A DNA stretch of 64,000 nucleotides, taken from the NCBI RefSeq assembly GCF_030211955.1, contig NZ_JASODI010000012.1, forward strand, positions 1 through 64,000, read 5' to 3'. The notes under the pieces were generated by a model that searched no databases, was not told the origin of the DNA, and saw only the letters and a program-made list of their open reading frames with translations. The DNA comes from Corynebacterium frankenforstense (lineage in GTDB: Bacteria > Actinomycetota > Actinomycetes > Mycobacteriales > Mycobacteriaceae). Positions 1-10,997 of this stretch are shown here, one piece after another (positions within the stretch are counted from its first letter, which is position 1; each line of letters begins with the position of its first letter). The position numbers and the translations under genes are program-made.

Positions 1-61
1 GAATCGGGCGGCCTATAACGAGGAGATCGGTTACGACCCGGAAGCACCTGTGCCGTTCTGA
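1..61 (+). CDS. 3' end of an unidentified protein (partial)
   Basis: The first bases read in one open frame to a TGA stop at 59-61, giving a C-terminus that ends NEEIGYDPEAPVPF. The start lies outside the window. Nineteen residues are too few to name a family. The GC-rich inverted repeat at about 80-115 that follows could be its terminator. Confidence 0.45.
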   Translation, partial: NRAAYNEEIGYDPEAPVPF

Positions 62-117
62 GCCGATCCCGTTCCAAGGGCCCCTGCCCGGCGGCGTCTG
101 CGGCCGGCTGAGGGGAA

Positions 118-200
118 GCACCGCGCGACCGTGGGGTCGGTCGCCGACGGCGACCGAAGGGACGTCGGCAAGCGGTGCGAAAGGAGGGGTAAAGGACCCC
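118..200 (+). promoter_or_regulatory. Structured leader, possible glycine-riboswitch-like element
   Basis: A 7-bp closing stem (118-124 with 172-178) encloses a perfect 9-bp hairpin (137-145 with 149-157, loop GAC). Then come the strings CCGAAGGGAC (154-163), GGCAAG and GGGGTAAAGGACCCC (186-200). These resemble the conserved CCGAAGG...GCAA and AGG(N)AAAAGGAC parts of the glycine riboswitch. The gene downstream belongs to Pfam PF03458, which is called Gly_transporter. The match is incomplete: the 5' GAGAG pairing partner is not clear and there is an insertion in the core. The structure is seen; the ligand is inferred. Confidence 0.35.
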
Positions 201-224
201 TGTGTACAGCGCATTTGCGACCGC

Positions 225-240
225 TAGGATGGTAGCCGTG
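225..240 (+). promoter_or_regulatory. -10 TAGGAT and leaderless start of the TRIC-family gene
   Basis: TAGGAT at 225-230 is followed by 7 nt and then GTG at 238. This is the leaderless geometry seen throughout the window. A longer transcript from further upstream would instead carry the structured leader. Confidence 0.5.
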
Positions 241-1305
241 GAGTTTGACTCGGATTCGTTGTTCCGGTTAGTCGACGTCGCGGGCGTGGTGGCCAACGGG
301 CTGCTCGGCGGTGTCGCCGCCCGCGCGTTCCGCTTCGACATGATCGGATTCATCCTGCTCGCCGTCGTGACCGGCATGGGCGGCGGCATGATCCGTGACG
401 TGCTCCTGGGGCACGGCTTCCCCGTCATGCTGACCGACCGGGCCTACCTCCTCGGCGCGCTGATCGCCGCGGCCGTCGCGTTCTTCATCGACCTCTCGGG
501 CAAGTGGACCAACCGCGCGCTCGTGCTCATCGACTTCTTCGGCATGGGCTGCTGGACCGCCACCGGCGTCACCAAGGCGCTGAGCCTCGGGCTCGGCTGG
601 CTGCCGGCCGTCGCGATGGGCGTGGTCACCGCCGTCGGCGGCGGCATGCTCCGCGACGTGCTGCTCAACCGCATCCCGTCGATCTTCGGCGGCAGTGTCC
701 TCTACGCGACCATCGCGATCCTGAGCTCTGCGCTCGCTGCGACCGTGATCGGGGTGCTCGACCAGCCGACGATCGCCATGCCGATGTGCATCGTGCTCTG
801 CCCGGTGCTCGGCGTGCTCTCGCGCTGGCGCCGCTGGACCCTGCCCGAACCGCAGACGCTCTCCGTGCCGCGGCCGCGCCTGTCCTGGGCACGCCCGCGC
901 ACCCTGCGCCGCCTGCGCGGCATGGGCTGGGTGCCCGGCGAGCCCGTCAACCCGACCACCGACCCCGTCACCGCCGCGACGGCCGCGCCGACGACGGGTG
1001 CCATGCCCGCGCAACCGGCGCCGGGCCAGCCAGTGCAGCCCGGGCAGGACGGGACCGTCGCGGAGCCCGTGATCGACGCGACCGGCAGTTTCGAGGCGCA
1101 GCCCGGGCCGGGCGAGGAGCCCACACCGACCGGCGAGTTCACCGTCCCCCACCAGTCCCTGTGGCCGCAGACCACCGAGTTCCCCGCGATCACGGACCCG
1201 GACCTCATCGAGCGCCTCGAGACCGGCGAGCCCCCGGAACCCGAACCCGAACCCGAGAACACCCAGGCAGAGACGGACGACGGGAGTGCCGGGCCCCGCA
1301 ACTAG
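238..1305 (+). CDS. TRIC / Gly_transporter-family (UPF0126) membrane protein with long C-terminal tail
   Basis: Integral membrane protein of the PF03458 family, whose members are described as trimeric cation-selective channels or glycine transporters. The two family repeats are visible, each with a glycine-rich kinked helix: GMGGGMIRD at about residues 46-54 and AVGGGMLRD at about 133-140, set among hydrophobic segments that end near residue 200. The last 150 residues are hydrophilic and rich in Pro, Glu, Thr and Ala. They have no counterpart in the usual protein of about 210 residues. I chose GTG 238 (MEFDSDSLF...) because of the TAGGAT box 7 nt upstream. GTG 202, behind AAGGAGGGG, and ATG 229 are alternatives in frame. 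The stop TAG is also the first three bases of the next gene's -10 box. Confidence 0.85.
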   Translation: MEFDSDSLFRLVDVAGVVANGLLGGVAARAFRFDMIGFILLAVVTGMGGGMIRDVLLGHGFPVMLTDRAYLLGALIAAAVAFFIDLSGKWTNRALVLIDFFGMGCWTATGVTKALSLGLGWLPAVAMGVVTAVGGGMLRDVLLNRIPSIFGGSVLYATIAILSSALAATVIGVLDQPTIAMPMCIVLCPVLGVLSRWRRWTLPEPQTLSVPRPRLSWARPRTLRRLRGMGWVPGEPVNPTTDPVTAATAAPTTGAMPAQPAPGQPVQPGQDGTVAEPVIDATGSFEAQPGPGEEPTPTGEFTVPHQSLWPQTTEFPAITDPDLIERLETGEPPEPEPEPENTQAETDDGSAGPRN

Positions 1306-1320
1306 AATTGCGGAACCATG
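1303..1320 (+). promoter_or_regulatory. -10 TAGAAT of the phosphotransferase-like gene
   Basis: TAGAAT at 1303-1308 is followed by 9 nt and ATG at 1318. The box contains the stop codon of the preceding gene, so an internal promoter is embedded at the gene junction. Confidence 0.5.
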
Positions 1321-2217
1321 GATCCGGATCGACTCGTCAAGATGGTCGCCGAGACCTGGCCCGGTCTCGGGGACCTCGGCACGGTGATCGTACCGCAGCA
1401 GGGACTCGACCACGCGGTCGTCGTCTTCGACTCCGTCGTCGCCCGCCGCCCGCTCACCGACACCTACCGGGAGCAGGCCCGCGTCGAGGCGCGCGTCGTC
1501 GACCAACTGGCCGACCGCACCACCGTCGCCCTGCCCCGCCCGCTGCGCACCACCGCCGACGGTCGGCTCACCCTCCAGCGGCGCGTACCCGGCGTCCCGC
1601 TGGACGCACAGCTCTGGACGAACCTGCCCGGGGACCGGCGCGAGCGCGTCGTCGCCCAGCTCGCCGACTTCCTCACCGTTCTGCACACCGCCGAGCCCGC
1701 CGAGGGCGTGGTGCCCTGGTTCCGCGACGGCCGGCCCAATGACCACCCGCGCAGCCTGCCGGCGAAGATGGACCTCCTCGCCGCCCGCGCCGCCGAGGCG
1801 CTGCCCGACGCGCTGGACCCGGCCGAACTCGACGTCGCCCGCGGCATCCTCACCGACGCACGCAGCCTGCTCGACCCAGCGCGCGCCACCCGCCCCATCC
1901 ACGGTGACCTGGCCGTCGGCCACGTGCTCGTCGACGACGACCGCGTCGGGGTCATCGACCTCTCGGACATGAACGTCGGCGACCCGGCCGTCGACTTCGC
2001 CAACCTGACCGACGTCGCCGACGACCTCGCCGACCGCGTCCTCGCCCGCTACACCGGCCCCGCCGACCCCGGCATCCTCGACCGCGCGTGGCTCTACCAC
2101 CGCTGGGACTCGGTGTTCCTGCTGGTCGACCACTTGACCACGGGGCGCACCGACGCCGCGCCCGCCCGCGCGATGTTCGCGGCCGCCGCCGAGCCGACCC
2201 GCCCGGGGGCCCGGTGA
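1318..2217 (+). CDS. Aminoglycoside phosphotransferase-fold protein
   Basis: 299 residues with the APH/choline-kinase (PF01636) pattern. The catalytic loop HGDLAVGHVLVD is at 195-206 and the metal-binding segment GVIDLSDMNVGDPAVDFA at 211-228. In the usual loop, HGDLxxxN, the Asn ligates metal; here that place holds His202. The substrate is unknown, and nothing nearby suggests antibiotic resistance rather than a small-metabolite kinase. The last codon overlaps the next gene (GTGA), so the two are probably translationally coupled. Confidence 0.75.
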   Translation: MDPDRLVKMVAETWPGLGDLGTVIVPQQGLDHAVVVFDSVVARRPLTDTYREQARVEARVVDQLADRTTVALPRPLRTTADGRLTLQRRVPGVPLDAQLWTNLPGDRRERVVAQLADFLTVLHTAEPAEGVVPWFRDGRPNDHPRSLPAKMDLLAARAAEALPDALDPAELDVARGILTDARSLLDPARATRPIHGDLAVGHVLVDDDRVGVIDLSDMNVGDPAVDFANLTDVADDLADRVLARYTGPADPGILDRAWLYHRWDSVFLLVDHLTTGRTDAAPARAMFAAAAEPTRPGAR

Positions 2218-2964
2218 GCGGCGGGGACCCGGTGGGCGGGAACCTGTGGGAGGTCGCCCGCCGGCTGCGCGCCGCGCGCTGGGTGGACCTGGCCCACCGC
2301 TTCGCACCCGGCCAGCCGAGCTTCCCCGGCGACCCCGACGAGACGGTCGAGACCGTCAGCACCGTCGCCGACGGCGCGTGGGTGCAGCGCTTCGGGCTGA
2401 TCGGCCAGTGGGGCACGCACGTCGACGCACCCGCGCACTTCGCCGCCGGCGGCCGCACGCTCGCCGAACTGCCGGTTCGTGACACCGTACTGCCCCTGGT
2501 CGTCCTCCCGCTTGCCGACGTCGCGCAGCGCGACGTGGACCTCGAAGTCACCGCCGCGCACATCACCGCCTTCGAGGCGGAGCACGGCCGCATCCCGGAG
2601 GGCAGCTTCGTCGCGCTGGCCACCGGGTGGTCGCGGCGTTGGAACGAGCCCGGCGACGCGATGCACAACCCGGACACCGCGGGCGTCTTCCACTCCCCCG
2701 GCTGGGGTGTCTCGGCGCTTGAGGCGCTCGCCGCGCGCGGGGTGGTCGCCGTCGGCCACGAGACCTGCGACGCCGACCCGGGCGTGCGGGTCTCGGCCGG
2801 TGACCTGCGCGCGCAGCGGTGGTGGCTCGAACACGACGGCTGGATGATCGAGTCGATGAAGGACCTCCGGCGGGTCCCACCGACGGGCGCGGTGATCGTG
2901 GCGACCTGGCCGGTGCCCGAGGTGGCCTCGGGGTTCCCGGCGCGCACGGCGGCGGTGCTGCCGG

Positions 2965-2975
<11 letters not shown>
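2214..2975 (+). CDS. Cyclase-family protein (kynurenine formamidase-like metal hydrolase)
   Basis: 253 residues of the PF04199 cyclase/formamidase family. The metal-site signature GTHVDAPAHF lies at residues 67-76 (His69, Asp71, His75), and a late GHETCDAD motif lies near residue 181. An upstream reading exists, but the GTG at 2214 gives a 4-nt GTGA overlap with the kinase-like gene and the normal family length. The substrate cannot be read from the sequence: family members hydrolyse N-formylkynurenine, isatin or other amides. The 3' end overlaps the converging recQ end by 11 nt. Confidence 0.8.
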
Positions 2976-5067
<2,092 letters not shown>

Positions 5068-5068
5068 C

Positions 5069-6280
5069 CTAACAGGGGCGCGCGACGGCGAGTTCGTCGT
5101 CGACGAGCACCGGGCGGGCGGCGCGGCGGCCGACCACGCCCTTGGCCACGGCGAGGCCGGCGAGGACCAGGATGACGACGGTCCAGTCCATCTCCGGGCG
5201 GTAGACGAAGCCGACGGCCAGCGGGGCGAGCATGGCCAGGAAGTAGCCGACCGGCTGGACGAAGCCGGACAGGCGGGCGGCGACCTCGGGGTCGCGGGCG
5301 CGCACGACGATGAGGTTGAGCGCCGTGGGGAACGACCAGCCGCCGACGCCGAGGACGAAGGCCCAGAGGACCGACCAGGACGGGGCGAGGAGCACGCCGA
5401 CCCAGCCGAGCGCGGTCAGCGCGGCGAAGAGGACCGGGTAGACCTGCGGCGACTCGGCGCGGGCGAGGGCGGCGGGCATGACCAGGCCGCCGAGGATGCC
5501 GAGCACGAGGGTGATCGACAGCGCCAGCGAACCGATCCCCCGGGACTGGCCGGAGTCGATGAGGATCTGCGGCAACCAGCCCATCTGCGTGTAGGCCTGG
5601 AGGGACTGCAGCCCGAAGTAGGCGGTGAGTGCGACGGCCGTCGGCGAGCGGCGCAGCGGGACGGCCGGGCCGGCACCGCGGGCACCGCTGCGCGGGAAGT
5701 CGTAGCCGGTGCGCCAGGCGACGATCACCCAGGCGAGGACCTGTGCGACCGAGAGCCACACCCAGATGAACAGGGCGTGGCGCCAGCCGCCGGGCTCGTG
5801 GGCCAGGCCCGCGGAGAGCGGGCCGAGCGCGCCGGAGAGGCCGAGCACCGAGGAGTTGACGGTCATCAGCGTGACCATGTTGCGCCCGCCGTGGGTCTTG
5901 ACCCAGGCGGGGATGAGCACGTTGGACAGCGCGATGCCCGCCACCACGCAGGCGGTGAGCACGAGGAAGGCCCACACCGAGCCGACCCAGGGGCGCACCC
6001 CGAGCCCGACCGTGGTCAGCACCATGCCGCCGAGCAGCGCGCGGGAGAGCCCGACGCGGCGGGCCAGCGGCACGGCGGCCAGGCCCATCACCCCGAAGAA
6101 GAAGCAGGGCATGGCCGTGACCAGGCCCGCCAGGGCCCCGCCGGCGGAGTACCAGGCGAGGACGTCGGCGAGGACGGGTCCGACGGAGGCGATGCCGGCG
6201 CGCAGGTTGAGCGCCGCGAGGAAGATCGCGACGAAGGCCAGCGCGGCGGTGACGCGCCCTACTCGATGACGGGAGCCCAT
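5069..6280 (-). CDS. Major facilitator superfamily transporter (CynX/NimT-like)
   Basis: 403 residues with about twelve hydrophobic segments. The N-terminus contains [13 protein letters not shown], which is typical of the cyanate/nitroimidazole-type (CynX/NimT) branch of MFS carriers. The substrate is unknown. The gene begins 22 nt inside the 3' end of metG and ends 1 nt before recQ begins, so metG, this gene and recQ probably form one transcription unit. The codons that could remove the overlap, Val7 and Val10, are GTA and GTC and are not usable starts. The ATG at 6280 therefore stands. Confidence 0.82.
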   Translation of the reverse strand: MGSRHRVGRVTAALAFVAIFLAALNLRAGIASVGPVLADVLAWYSAGGALAGLVTAMPCFFFGVMGLAAVPLARRVGLSRALLGGMVLTTVGLGVRPWVGSVWAFLVLTACVVAGIALSNVLIPAWVKTHGGRNMVTLMTVNSSVLGLSGALGPLSAGLAHEPGGWRHALFIWVWLSVAQVLAWVIVAWRTGYDFPRSGARGAGPAVPLRRSPTAVALTAYFGLQSLQAYTQMGWLPQILIDSGQSRGIGSLALSITLVLGILGGLVMPAALARAESPQVYPVLFAALTALGWVGVLLAPSWSVLWAFVLGVGGWSFPTALNLIVVRARDPEVAARLSGFVQPVGYFLAMLAPLAVGFVYRPEMDWTVVILVLAGLAVAKGVVGRRAARPVLVDDELAVARPC

Positions 6281-8091
6281 TCAGGTCCGGTCTCGGCGAG
6301 CTCGGGGGCGAGCTTGGCGATCAGGGGCTTCGGCTTGGCCAGCGGGGTGCCCGGCTCGACGTCGACGCGGGCCCAGCGGGCCTGCTCGTCGGCGTAGTCG
6401 CCCATGATCACCGGGTAGGTGCGCCCCTCCTCGGGCAGGCCGACGCCGACGAGGTCGACCGGCATGTCGTCGGTGACCTCCTCGACGCGCGGCTCCGCGG
6501 TCCACACGCCGGAGCGGCCGAGGGTCTCGTGGACGGCCTGGGCGGTGTGCGGCAGGAACGGGGTGAGCATCGTGTTGCAGTCGCTGACGACCTGCAGCGC
6601 GGTCCACAGCACGGTGGCCAGGCGCTCGCGGGCGGACTCGTCCTTGGCCAGCTTCCAGGGCTCCTGGTCGGCGATGTAGGCGTTGGCCTCGCCGACGACG
6701 TGCATCACGGCGGTGATGGCGGTCTTGAACTTCGACTGGGCGAGCAGCTCGCCGGCCTCGTCGAAGGTGCGCTCGGCCAGGCCGAGGATCTCCTCGTCGG
6801 CGGGCTCGAGCGCGGCCGGGGCGGGCACCTGGCCGAAGTTCTTGTGCGCCATCGACACGGTGCGGTTGACCAGGTTACCCCAGCCGTTGGCCAGCTCGTT
6901 GTTGATGCGGCGGACGAACTCGTCCCAGGTGAAGTCGGTGTCGTTGTTCTCCGGGCCGGCCACCGCGATGAAGTAGCGCAGCGGGTCCGGGCCGAACTCC
7001 CGCAGGAAGTCCTTGACGTAGATGACCACGCCCTTCGAGGAGGAGAACTTCGAGCCGGACATCGTCAGGAACTCGGAGGAGACGACCTCGGTGGGCAGGT
7101 TCAGCTCGCCGTAGCGGTGGACCTCGCCGCCCTTGTCGCCCTTGCCGGCGTAGCCGAGGAGCTCGCCGGGCCAGATCTGGGAGTGGAAGGTGATGTTGTC
7201 CTTGCCCATGAAGTAGTAGCTGGTGGCCTCCGGGTCCTGCCACCACTTCTTCCAGGCCTCCGGGTCACCGCTGCGCCAGGCCCACTCGATGGAGGCCGAG
7301 AGGTAGCCGACGACGGCGTCGAACCAGACGTAGAGCTTCTTGGCGTTGTTGTCCTGCCAGCCCTCGACCGGCACCGGGATGCCCCAGTCGATGTCGCGGG
7401 TCATCGCGCGCGGGTGCAGGTCGCCGAGGAGGTTCAGCGAGAACTTCAGCACGTTGGGGCGCCAGGAGTCGCGGGTCTTGAGCCACTTCTCCAGGGCGCC
7501 GGCCAGCGCGGGCAGGTCGAGCAGGAAGTGCTCGGTCTCGACGAACTCCGGGGCCTCGCCGTTGATCTTGCTCACCGGCTTGATCAGGTCCACGGGGTCG
7601 AGCTGGTTGCCGCAGTTGTCGCACTGGTCGCCGCGGGCGCCGTCGGCGCCGCAGATCGGGCAGGTGCCCTCGATGTAGCGGTCCGGCAGGGTGCGCCCGG
7701 TCGACGGCGAGACGGCGCCGAGGGTCTTCTGGCGGATCATGTACCCGTTGTCCAGCAGGCCGCGGAAGAGCTCCTGGACCACCGCGTAGTGGTTGCGGGT
7801 GCTGGTGCGGGTGAACAGGTCGTAGGAGAGGCCGAGGCCCGCGAGGTCCTCGACGATCTGGCGGTTGTAGCGGTCCGCCAGCTCCTGGACGCTGACGCCC
7901 TCCTTGTCGGCCTGGACGAGCAGCGGGGTTCCGTGCTCGTCGGTGCCGGAGATCATCAGCACGTCCGCGCCACGCATTCGCTGGTAGCGGGCGAAGACGT
8001 CCGAGGGGACGCCGAAGCCGGCCACGTGACCGATGTGGCGCGGGCCGTTGGCGTAGGGCCAGGCAACCGAGACAAGCACAGTGTCGTTCAT
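6259..8091 (-). CDS. metG: Methionyl-tRNA synthetase
   Basis: Class I aminoacyl-tRNA synthetase that charges tRNA-Met in the cytoplasm. The 610-residue protein has the HIGH box (PRHIGH, near residue 20), a CPICG...CDNCG zinc-knuckle pair in the connective-peptide region, and the KFSSSKG form of the KMSKS loop near residue 350. The C-terminal anticodon-binding helices are present. The extra dimerisation domain of the E. coli enzyme is absent, as is usual here. The start at ATG 8091 ([12 protein letters not shown]) is preferred over GTG 8100 because a TAGAGT box ends 7 nt upstream. Confidence 0.97.
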   Translation of the reverse strand: MNDTVLVSVAWPYANGPRHIGHVAGFGVPSDVFARYQRMRGADVLMISGTDEHGTPLLVQADKEGVSVQELADRYNRQIVEDLAGLGLSYDLFTRTSTRNHYAVVQELFRGLLDNGYMIRQKTLGAVSPSTGRTLPDRYIEGTCPICGADGARGDQCDNCGNQLDPVDLIKPVSKINGEAPEFVETEHFLLDLPALAGALEKWLKTRDSWRPNVLKFSLNLLGDLHPRAMTRDIDWGIPVPVEGWQDNNAKKLYVWFDAVVGYLSASIEWAWRSGDPEAWKKWWQDPEATSYYFMGKDNITFHSQIWPGELLGYAGKGDKGGEVHRYGELNLPTEVVSSEFLTMSGSKFSSSKGVVIYVKDFLREFGPDPLRYFIAVAGPENNDTDFTWDEFVRRINNELANGWGNLVNRTVSMAHKNFGQVPAPAALEPADEEILGLAERTFDEAGELLAQSKFKTAITAVMHVVGEANAYIADQEPWKLAKDESARERLATVLWTALQVVSDCNTMLTPFLPHTAQAVHETLGRSGVWTAEPRVEEVTDDMPVDLVGVGLPEEGRTYPVIMGDYADEQARWARVDVEPGTPLAKPKPLIAKLAPELAETGPEWAPVIE

Positions 8092-8104
8092 GGGTGACAC
8101 TCTA
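8089..8104 (-). promoter_or_regulatory. -10 TAGAGT and leaderless start of metG
   Basis: On the minus strand TAGAGT (8104-8099) is followed by 7 nt and the ATG at 8091. A start at GTG 8100 would fall inside the -10 box, which argues against it. Confidence 0.55.
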
Positions 8105-8137
8105 CTGGGCGCCCGGCCCGGCGCACCGGGGAGGGGT

Positions 8138-9988
8138 CTAGTCCTCCGTGGTGCGGGCGGCCGTGCCGCGGGGGCGGCCGGTGCGCTCGGAGTAGCGCTC
8201 GGTCAGCGTCCGCGCGCGCAGCTGGGCGGCGCGGATGCGACGCTCGCGGGACAGGCGGCGGCTGAAGTCCGCGTCCTCAACGTAGTCGCGGTAGATGACG
8301 TCGCTGCTCAGGTCCTTCACGATGGCGAACATCAGCAGGATGATGATCACCAGGAAGGGCGCGGCCGCGACGATGGTGACGTTCTGGACGTTGTTCAGAG
8401 CGTCATCGCCGCCGGAGACGAGCAGGGTCATGCCGATCAGGGCGGTGGCCAGGCCCCAGCAGGCGGAGACCCAGGGGTTGGCGTCGGAGCGGCCGAACAT
8501 GGACATCGAGCCCATCACCGTGGAGGCCGAGTCTGCCGAGGTGATGAAGAAGGTGCCCAGCAGGATCACGGCGACCACGCCGACGATCTCACCGGCGGGC
8601 AGGTTGTGCAGCAGGTTGAACAGCTGGGTCTCGGCGCTGCCGTCGCCCCAGATGGACTCACCCTCGCGCTCCATGGTGATCGCGGTGCCGCCGAAGATGG
8701 CGAACCAGATAATGGAGACGCCGGCGGGCACGAAGAGCACGCCGAGGCAGAACTCGCGGATGGTGCGGCCACGCGAGATGCGGGCCAGGAACATGCCGAC
8801 GAACGGCGACCAGGAGATCCACCAGGACCAGTAGAAGATGGTCCAGCTCGACAGCCACTCGCCGTCGGAGTTGGTCGCGGTGCGCGAGGCCATGTCGAAG
8901 AAGTCCGCCAGGTAGGCGCCGACGGTGCCCGGGATCAGGTTGAGCACGGCCAGGGTCGGGCCGACGACGAAGACGAAGATGGCAATGATGGCGGCCAGCA
9001 CCATGTTCGCGTTGGACAGGTACTGGATGCCCTTGCCCACGCCCGACATGGCGGACAGCAGGAAGGCCAGGGTCAGCACGGCGACGATGCCGATGATGAG
9101 CTGGTTGCCCACGGAGTCGACGAAGCCGGCGGCGGTCAGGCCGGCGCCGATCTGCAGGGCGCCCAGGCCCAGGGAGCAGGCGGTGCCGAAGACGGTGGCG
9201 AAGATGGCCAGGATGTCGATGAGCTGGCCGACCCAGCCGTTGGCGTTCTTCTCGCCGATCAGCGGCACGAAGGCCGAGGAGATCAGCTGCTTACGGCCGA
9301 TGCGGAACGTGGAGTAGGCGATGGCCAGGCCGACGATCGCGTAGATCGCCCAGGGGTGCAGGGTCCAGTGGAACATCGCGGAGGCCATGGACGCGGAGAC
9401 GTCCTCGGTGCCGCGGCCGGGCACACCGTCGCGGTAGAAGTTCAGCGGCTCGCTGGCGCCGTAGAACATCAGGCCGATGCCCATGCCGGCGGCGAACATC
9501 ATCGCGATCCAGGAGACCCTGTTGAACTCCGGTTCCTCGTTCACCTGCCCCAGCCGGATCGTGCCGAAGTGGCTGAGCGCGATGACGATGACGAAGACGA
9601 CGAAGACGGTGCCGAAGAGCACGAAGGCCCAGCCCAGGTTGTTGACGACGACGTCGAGCGCGGAGGCCGCGAAGTCGGCGAAGCTGTCGGCGCCGAGCAG
9701 GCCCCACAGCACGGTGGCCAGGACGATCGCGCCGGCGATGCCGACGACGACCCAGTTGATGCGGTTCGAGTCGCTCTCGGCGGCGAGCTCGACCTTCTCC
9801 GGGTTGGCGAGCTCGGCCTCGATCGCCTCGCGGGAGTGCAGCATGTCGTCGAGCTGCGCGGTCGCGGAGCGCTTGTCCATCTGCTCGGCGACGGTCTCGT
9901 ATTCCTCGGGGACCTGCCGGGCCACGACCGCCTCATCGGGGTCGGGAGCCGGCGCGGAAGCCGCTGTCTCTCTTTCTCGATCGGTCAT
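8138..9988 (-). CDS. betP: BCCT-family osmolyte transporter, BetP-like
   Basis: 616-residue sodium-coupled betaine/carnitine/choline family carrier. The N-terminal 75 residues are strongly acidic. The glycine-rich unwound helix AGMGIG lies at 167-172, WTLHPW follows, and the signature [16 protein letters not shown] lies near 385-400. The C-terminal tail is rich in Arg ([20 protein letters not shown]). Acidic N-tail, glycine stretch and basic C-tail are the features of C. glutamicum BetP, where the C-tail senses osmotic stress and K+. The neighbourhood of rsmI and pmt also fits betP. Glycine betaine uptake is thus likely, though an EctP- or LcoP-like range cannot be excluded. A good ribosome site (AGGGAAGG) precedes ATG 9988. 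Confidence 0.87.
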   Translation of the reverse strand: MTDRERETAASAPAPDPDEAVVARQVPEEYETVAEQMDKRSATAQLDDMLHSREAIEAELANPEKVELAAESDSNRINWVVVGIAGAIVLATVLWGLLGADSFADFAASALDVVVNNLGWAFVLFGTVFVVFVIVIALSHFGTIRLGQVNEEPEFNRVSWIAMMFAAGMGIGLMFYGASEPLNFYRDGVPGRGTEDVSASMASAMFHWTLHPWAIYAIVGLAIAYSTFRIGRKQLISSAFVPLIGEKNANGWVGQLIDILAIFATVFGTACSLGLGALQIGAGLTAAGFVDSVGNQLIIGIVAVLTLAFLLSAMSGVGKGIQYLSNANMVLAAIIAIFVFVVGPTLAVLNLIPGTVGAYLADFFDMASRTATNSDGEWLSSWTIFYWSWWISWSPFVGMFLARISRGRTIREFCLGVLFVPAGVSIIWFAIFGGTAITMEREGESIWGDGSAETQLFNLLHNLPAGEIVGVVAVILLGTFFITSADSASTVMGSMSMFGRSDANPWVSACWGLATALIGMTLLVSGGDDALNNVQNVTIVAAAPFLVIIILLMFAIVKDLSSDVIYRDYVEDADFSRRLSRERRIRAAQLRARTLTERYSERTGRPRGTAARTTED

Positions 9989-10065
9989 GACGTCCTTCCC
10001 TGTCAGATTGATTACTTTTTCTGCACCGTCTTTTCAGGGTACGCGGAGAAAGTCCCGCTGGCTAA
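9989..10065 (-). promoter_or_regulatory. Probable betP promoter
   Basis: On the minus strand TACCCT (10041-10036) lies about 18 nt after TTAGCC (10065-10060). The predicted leader is about 40 nt and ends in a ribosome-binding site, so this gene is not of the leaderless type. Confidence 0.4.
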
Positions 10066-10086
10066 CCGGAAGTTGTCATGACCATC

Positions 10087-10962
10087 TCAGCCGCGGGCGG
10101 CGAGAGCGGCCTCGTAGAGCTCGCGCGAGGAGACCCCGGCGGCCCCGGCGACGTCCTTGCACACGGCCTTGAGCCGCTCGCCGGTGGAGACCCGCTCGAG
10201 CACCGCGTCGACGAGCCCGGCGACGTCCGCCTCCTCCCCGTCGGAGCCGTCGAGCACCACGGTGACCTCGCCGAGCACGCCGGCGTCGGCACGCTCCGCC
10301 AGCTCGCCGAGGGTGCCGCGCACGACCTCCTCGTGGGTCTTGGTCAGCTCGCGGCACACCACGGCGCGCCGCTGCGCGCCGAGCACCTGCGCGGCGTCGT
10401 GAAGCGTCTCGGCGAGCCGGTGCGGGGACTCGAAGAAGCAGACCGCACGCCGCTCCCCCTTCAGCGACTCCAGCCAGCTGCGGCGCCGGCCGGACTTGCG
10501 GGGCGCGAAGCCGTCGAAGATGAAGCGGCCGACCGACAGCCCCGAGAGCGCCAGCGCCGTGGGCACGGCCGACGGTCCCGGGAAGCAGGTCACGGACACG
10601 CCGGCGTCGAGCGCGGCGTCGACGAGGGTGAGACCCGGGTCGGAGACGACGGGCATGCCGGCGTCGGTGACCACGAGCACGGTGCCGTGGCGCGCGGCGT
10701 CGAGAAGCGTCTCCGCCCGGTGCGCCTCGTTGTGGTCGAAGTTGGAGACCACGCGCCCGCGGATCTCCACGCCCAGCGCCGCGGCCAGGGCCCGGGTGCG
10801 CCGGGTGTCCTCGGCGGCGACGACGTCGGCGCCCGCGAGCGCGGCGCGCAGGCGCGGGGAGGCGTCGTCGATGTTGCCCAGCGGCGTGGCCGCCACGATC
10901 ACGCCCCGGGGCAGTGCCGGGGCGCCTGACTCTTCCTGACGCTCGTCCATGCCTGCCAGCAT
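10087..10962 (-). CDS. rsmI: 16S rRNA (cytidine1402-2'-O)-methyltransferase
   Basis: Up to 291 residues of the tetrapyrrole-methylase-fold family. The N-terminal VIVAATPLGNIDDASPR segment and the VVTDAGMPVVSDPG glycine loop bind S-adenosylmethionine. SFFESPHR-type text appears as CFFESPHRLAETL. RsmI 2'-O-methylates C1402 in the ribosomal P site, using SAM. The start may be ATG 10962 or ATG 10950 (MDERQEE). The gene diverges from pmt across about 32 bp and ends 98 nt upstream of betP. Confidence 0.95.
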   Translation of the reverse strand: MLAGMDERQEESGAPALPRGVIVAATPLGNIDDASPRLRAALAGADVVAAEDTRRTRALAAALGVEIRGRVVSNFDHNEAHRAETLLDAARHGTVLVVTDAGMPVVSDPGLTLVDAALDAGVSVTCFPGPSAVPTALALSGLSVGRFIFDGFAPRKSGRRRSWLESLKGERRAVCFFESPHRLAETLHDAAQVLGAQRRAVVCRELTKTHEEVVRGTLGELAERADAGVLGEVTVVLDGSDGEEADVAGLVDAVLERVSTGERLKAVCKDVAGAAGVSSRELYEAALAARG

Positions 10963-10981
10963 CCCACAGGCCCTCCGGGCC

Positions 10982-10997
10982 TACAATCAGCCGGGTG
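10982..10997 (+). promoter_or_regulatory. -10 TACAAT and leaderless start of pmt
   Basis: TACAAT (10982-10987) is followed by 7 nt and GTG at 10995. It lies in the short divergent interval with rsmI. Confidence 0.6.

Noticed and set aside
268..2307. A 679-codon minus-strand frame over the TRIC and phosphotransferase-like genes
   Set aside because: The composition is typical of an antisense shadow and it crosses two well-supported plus-strand genes.
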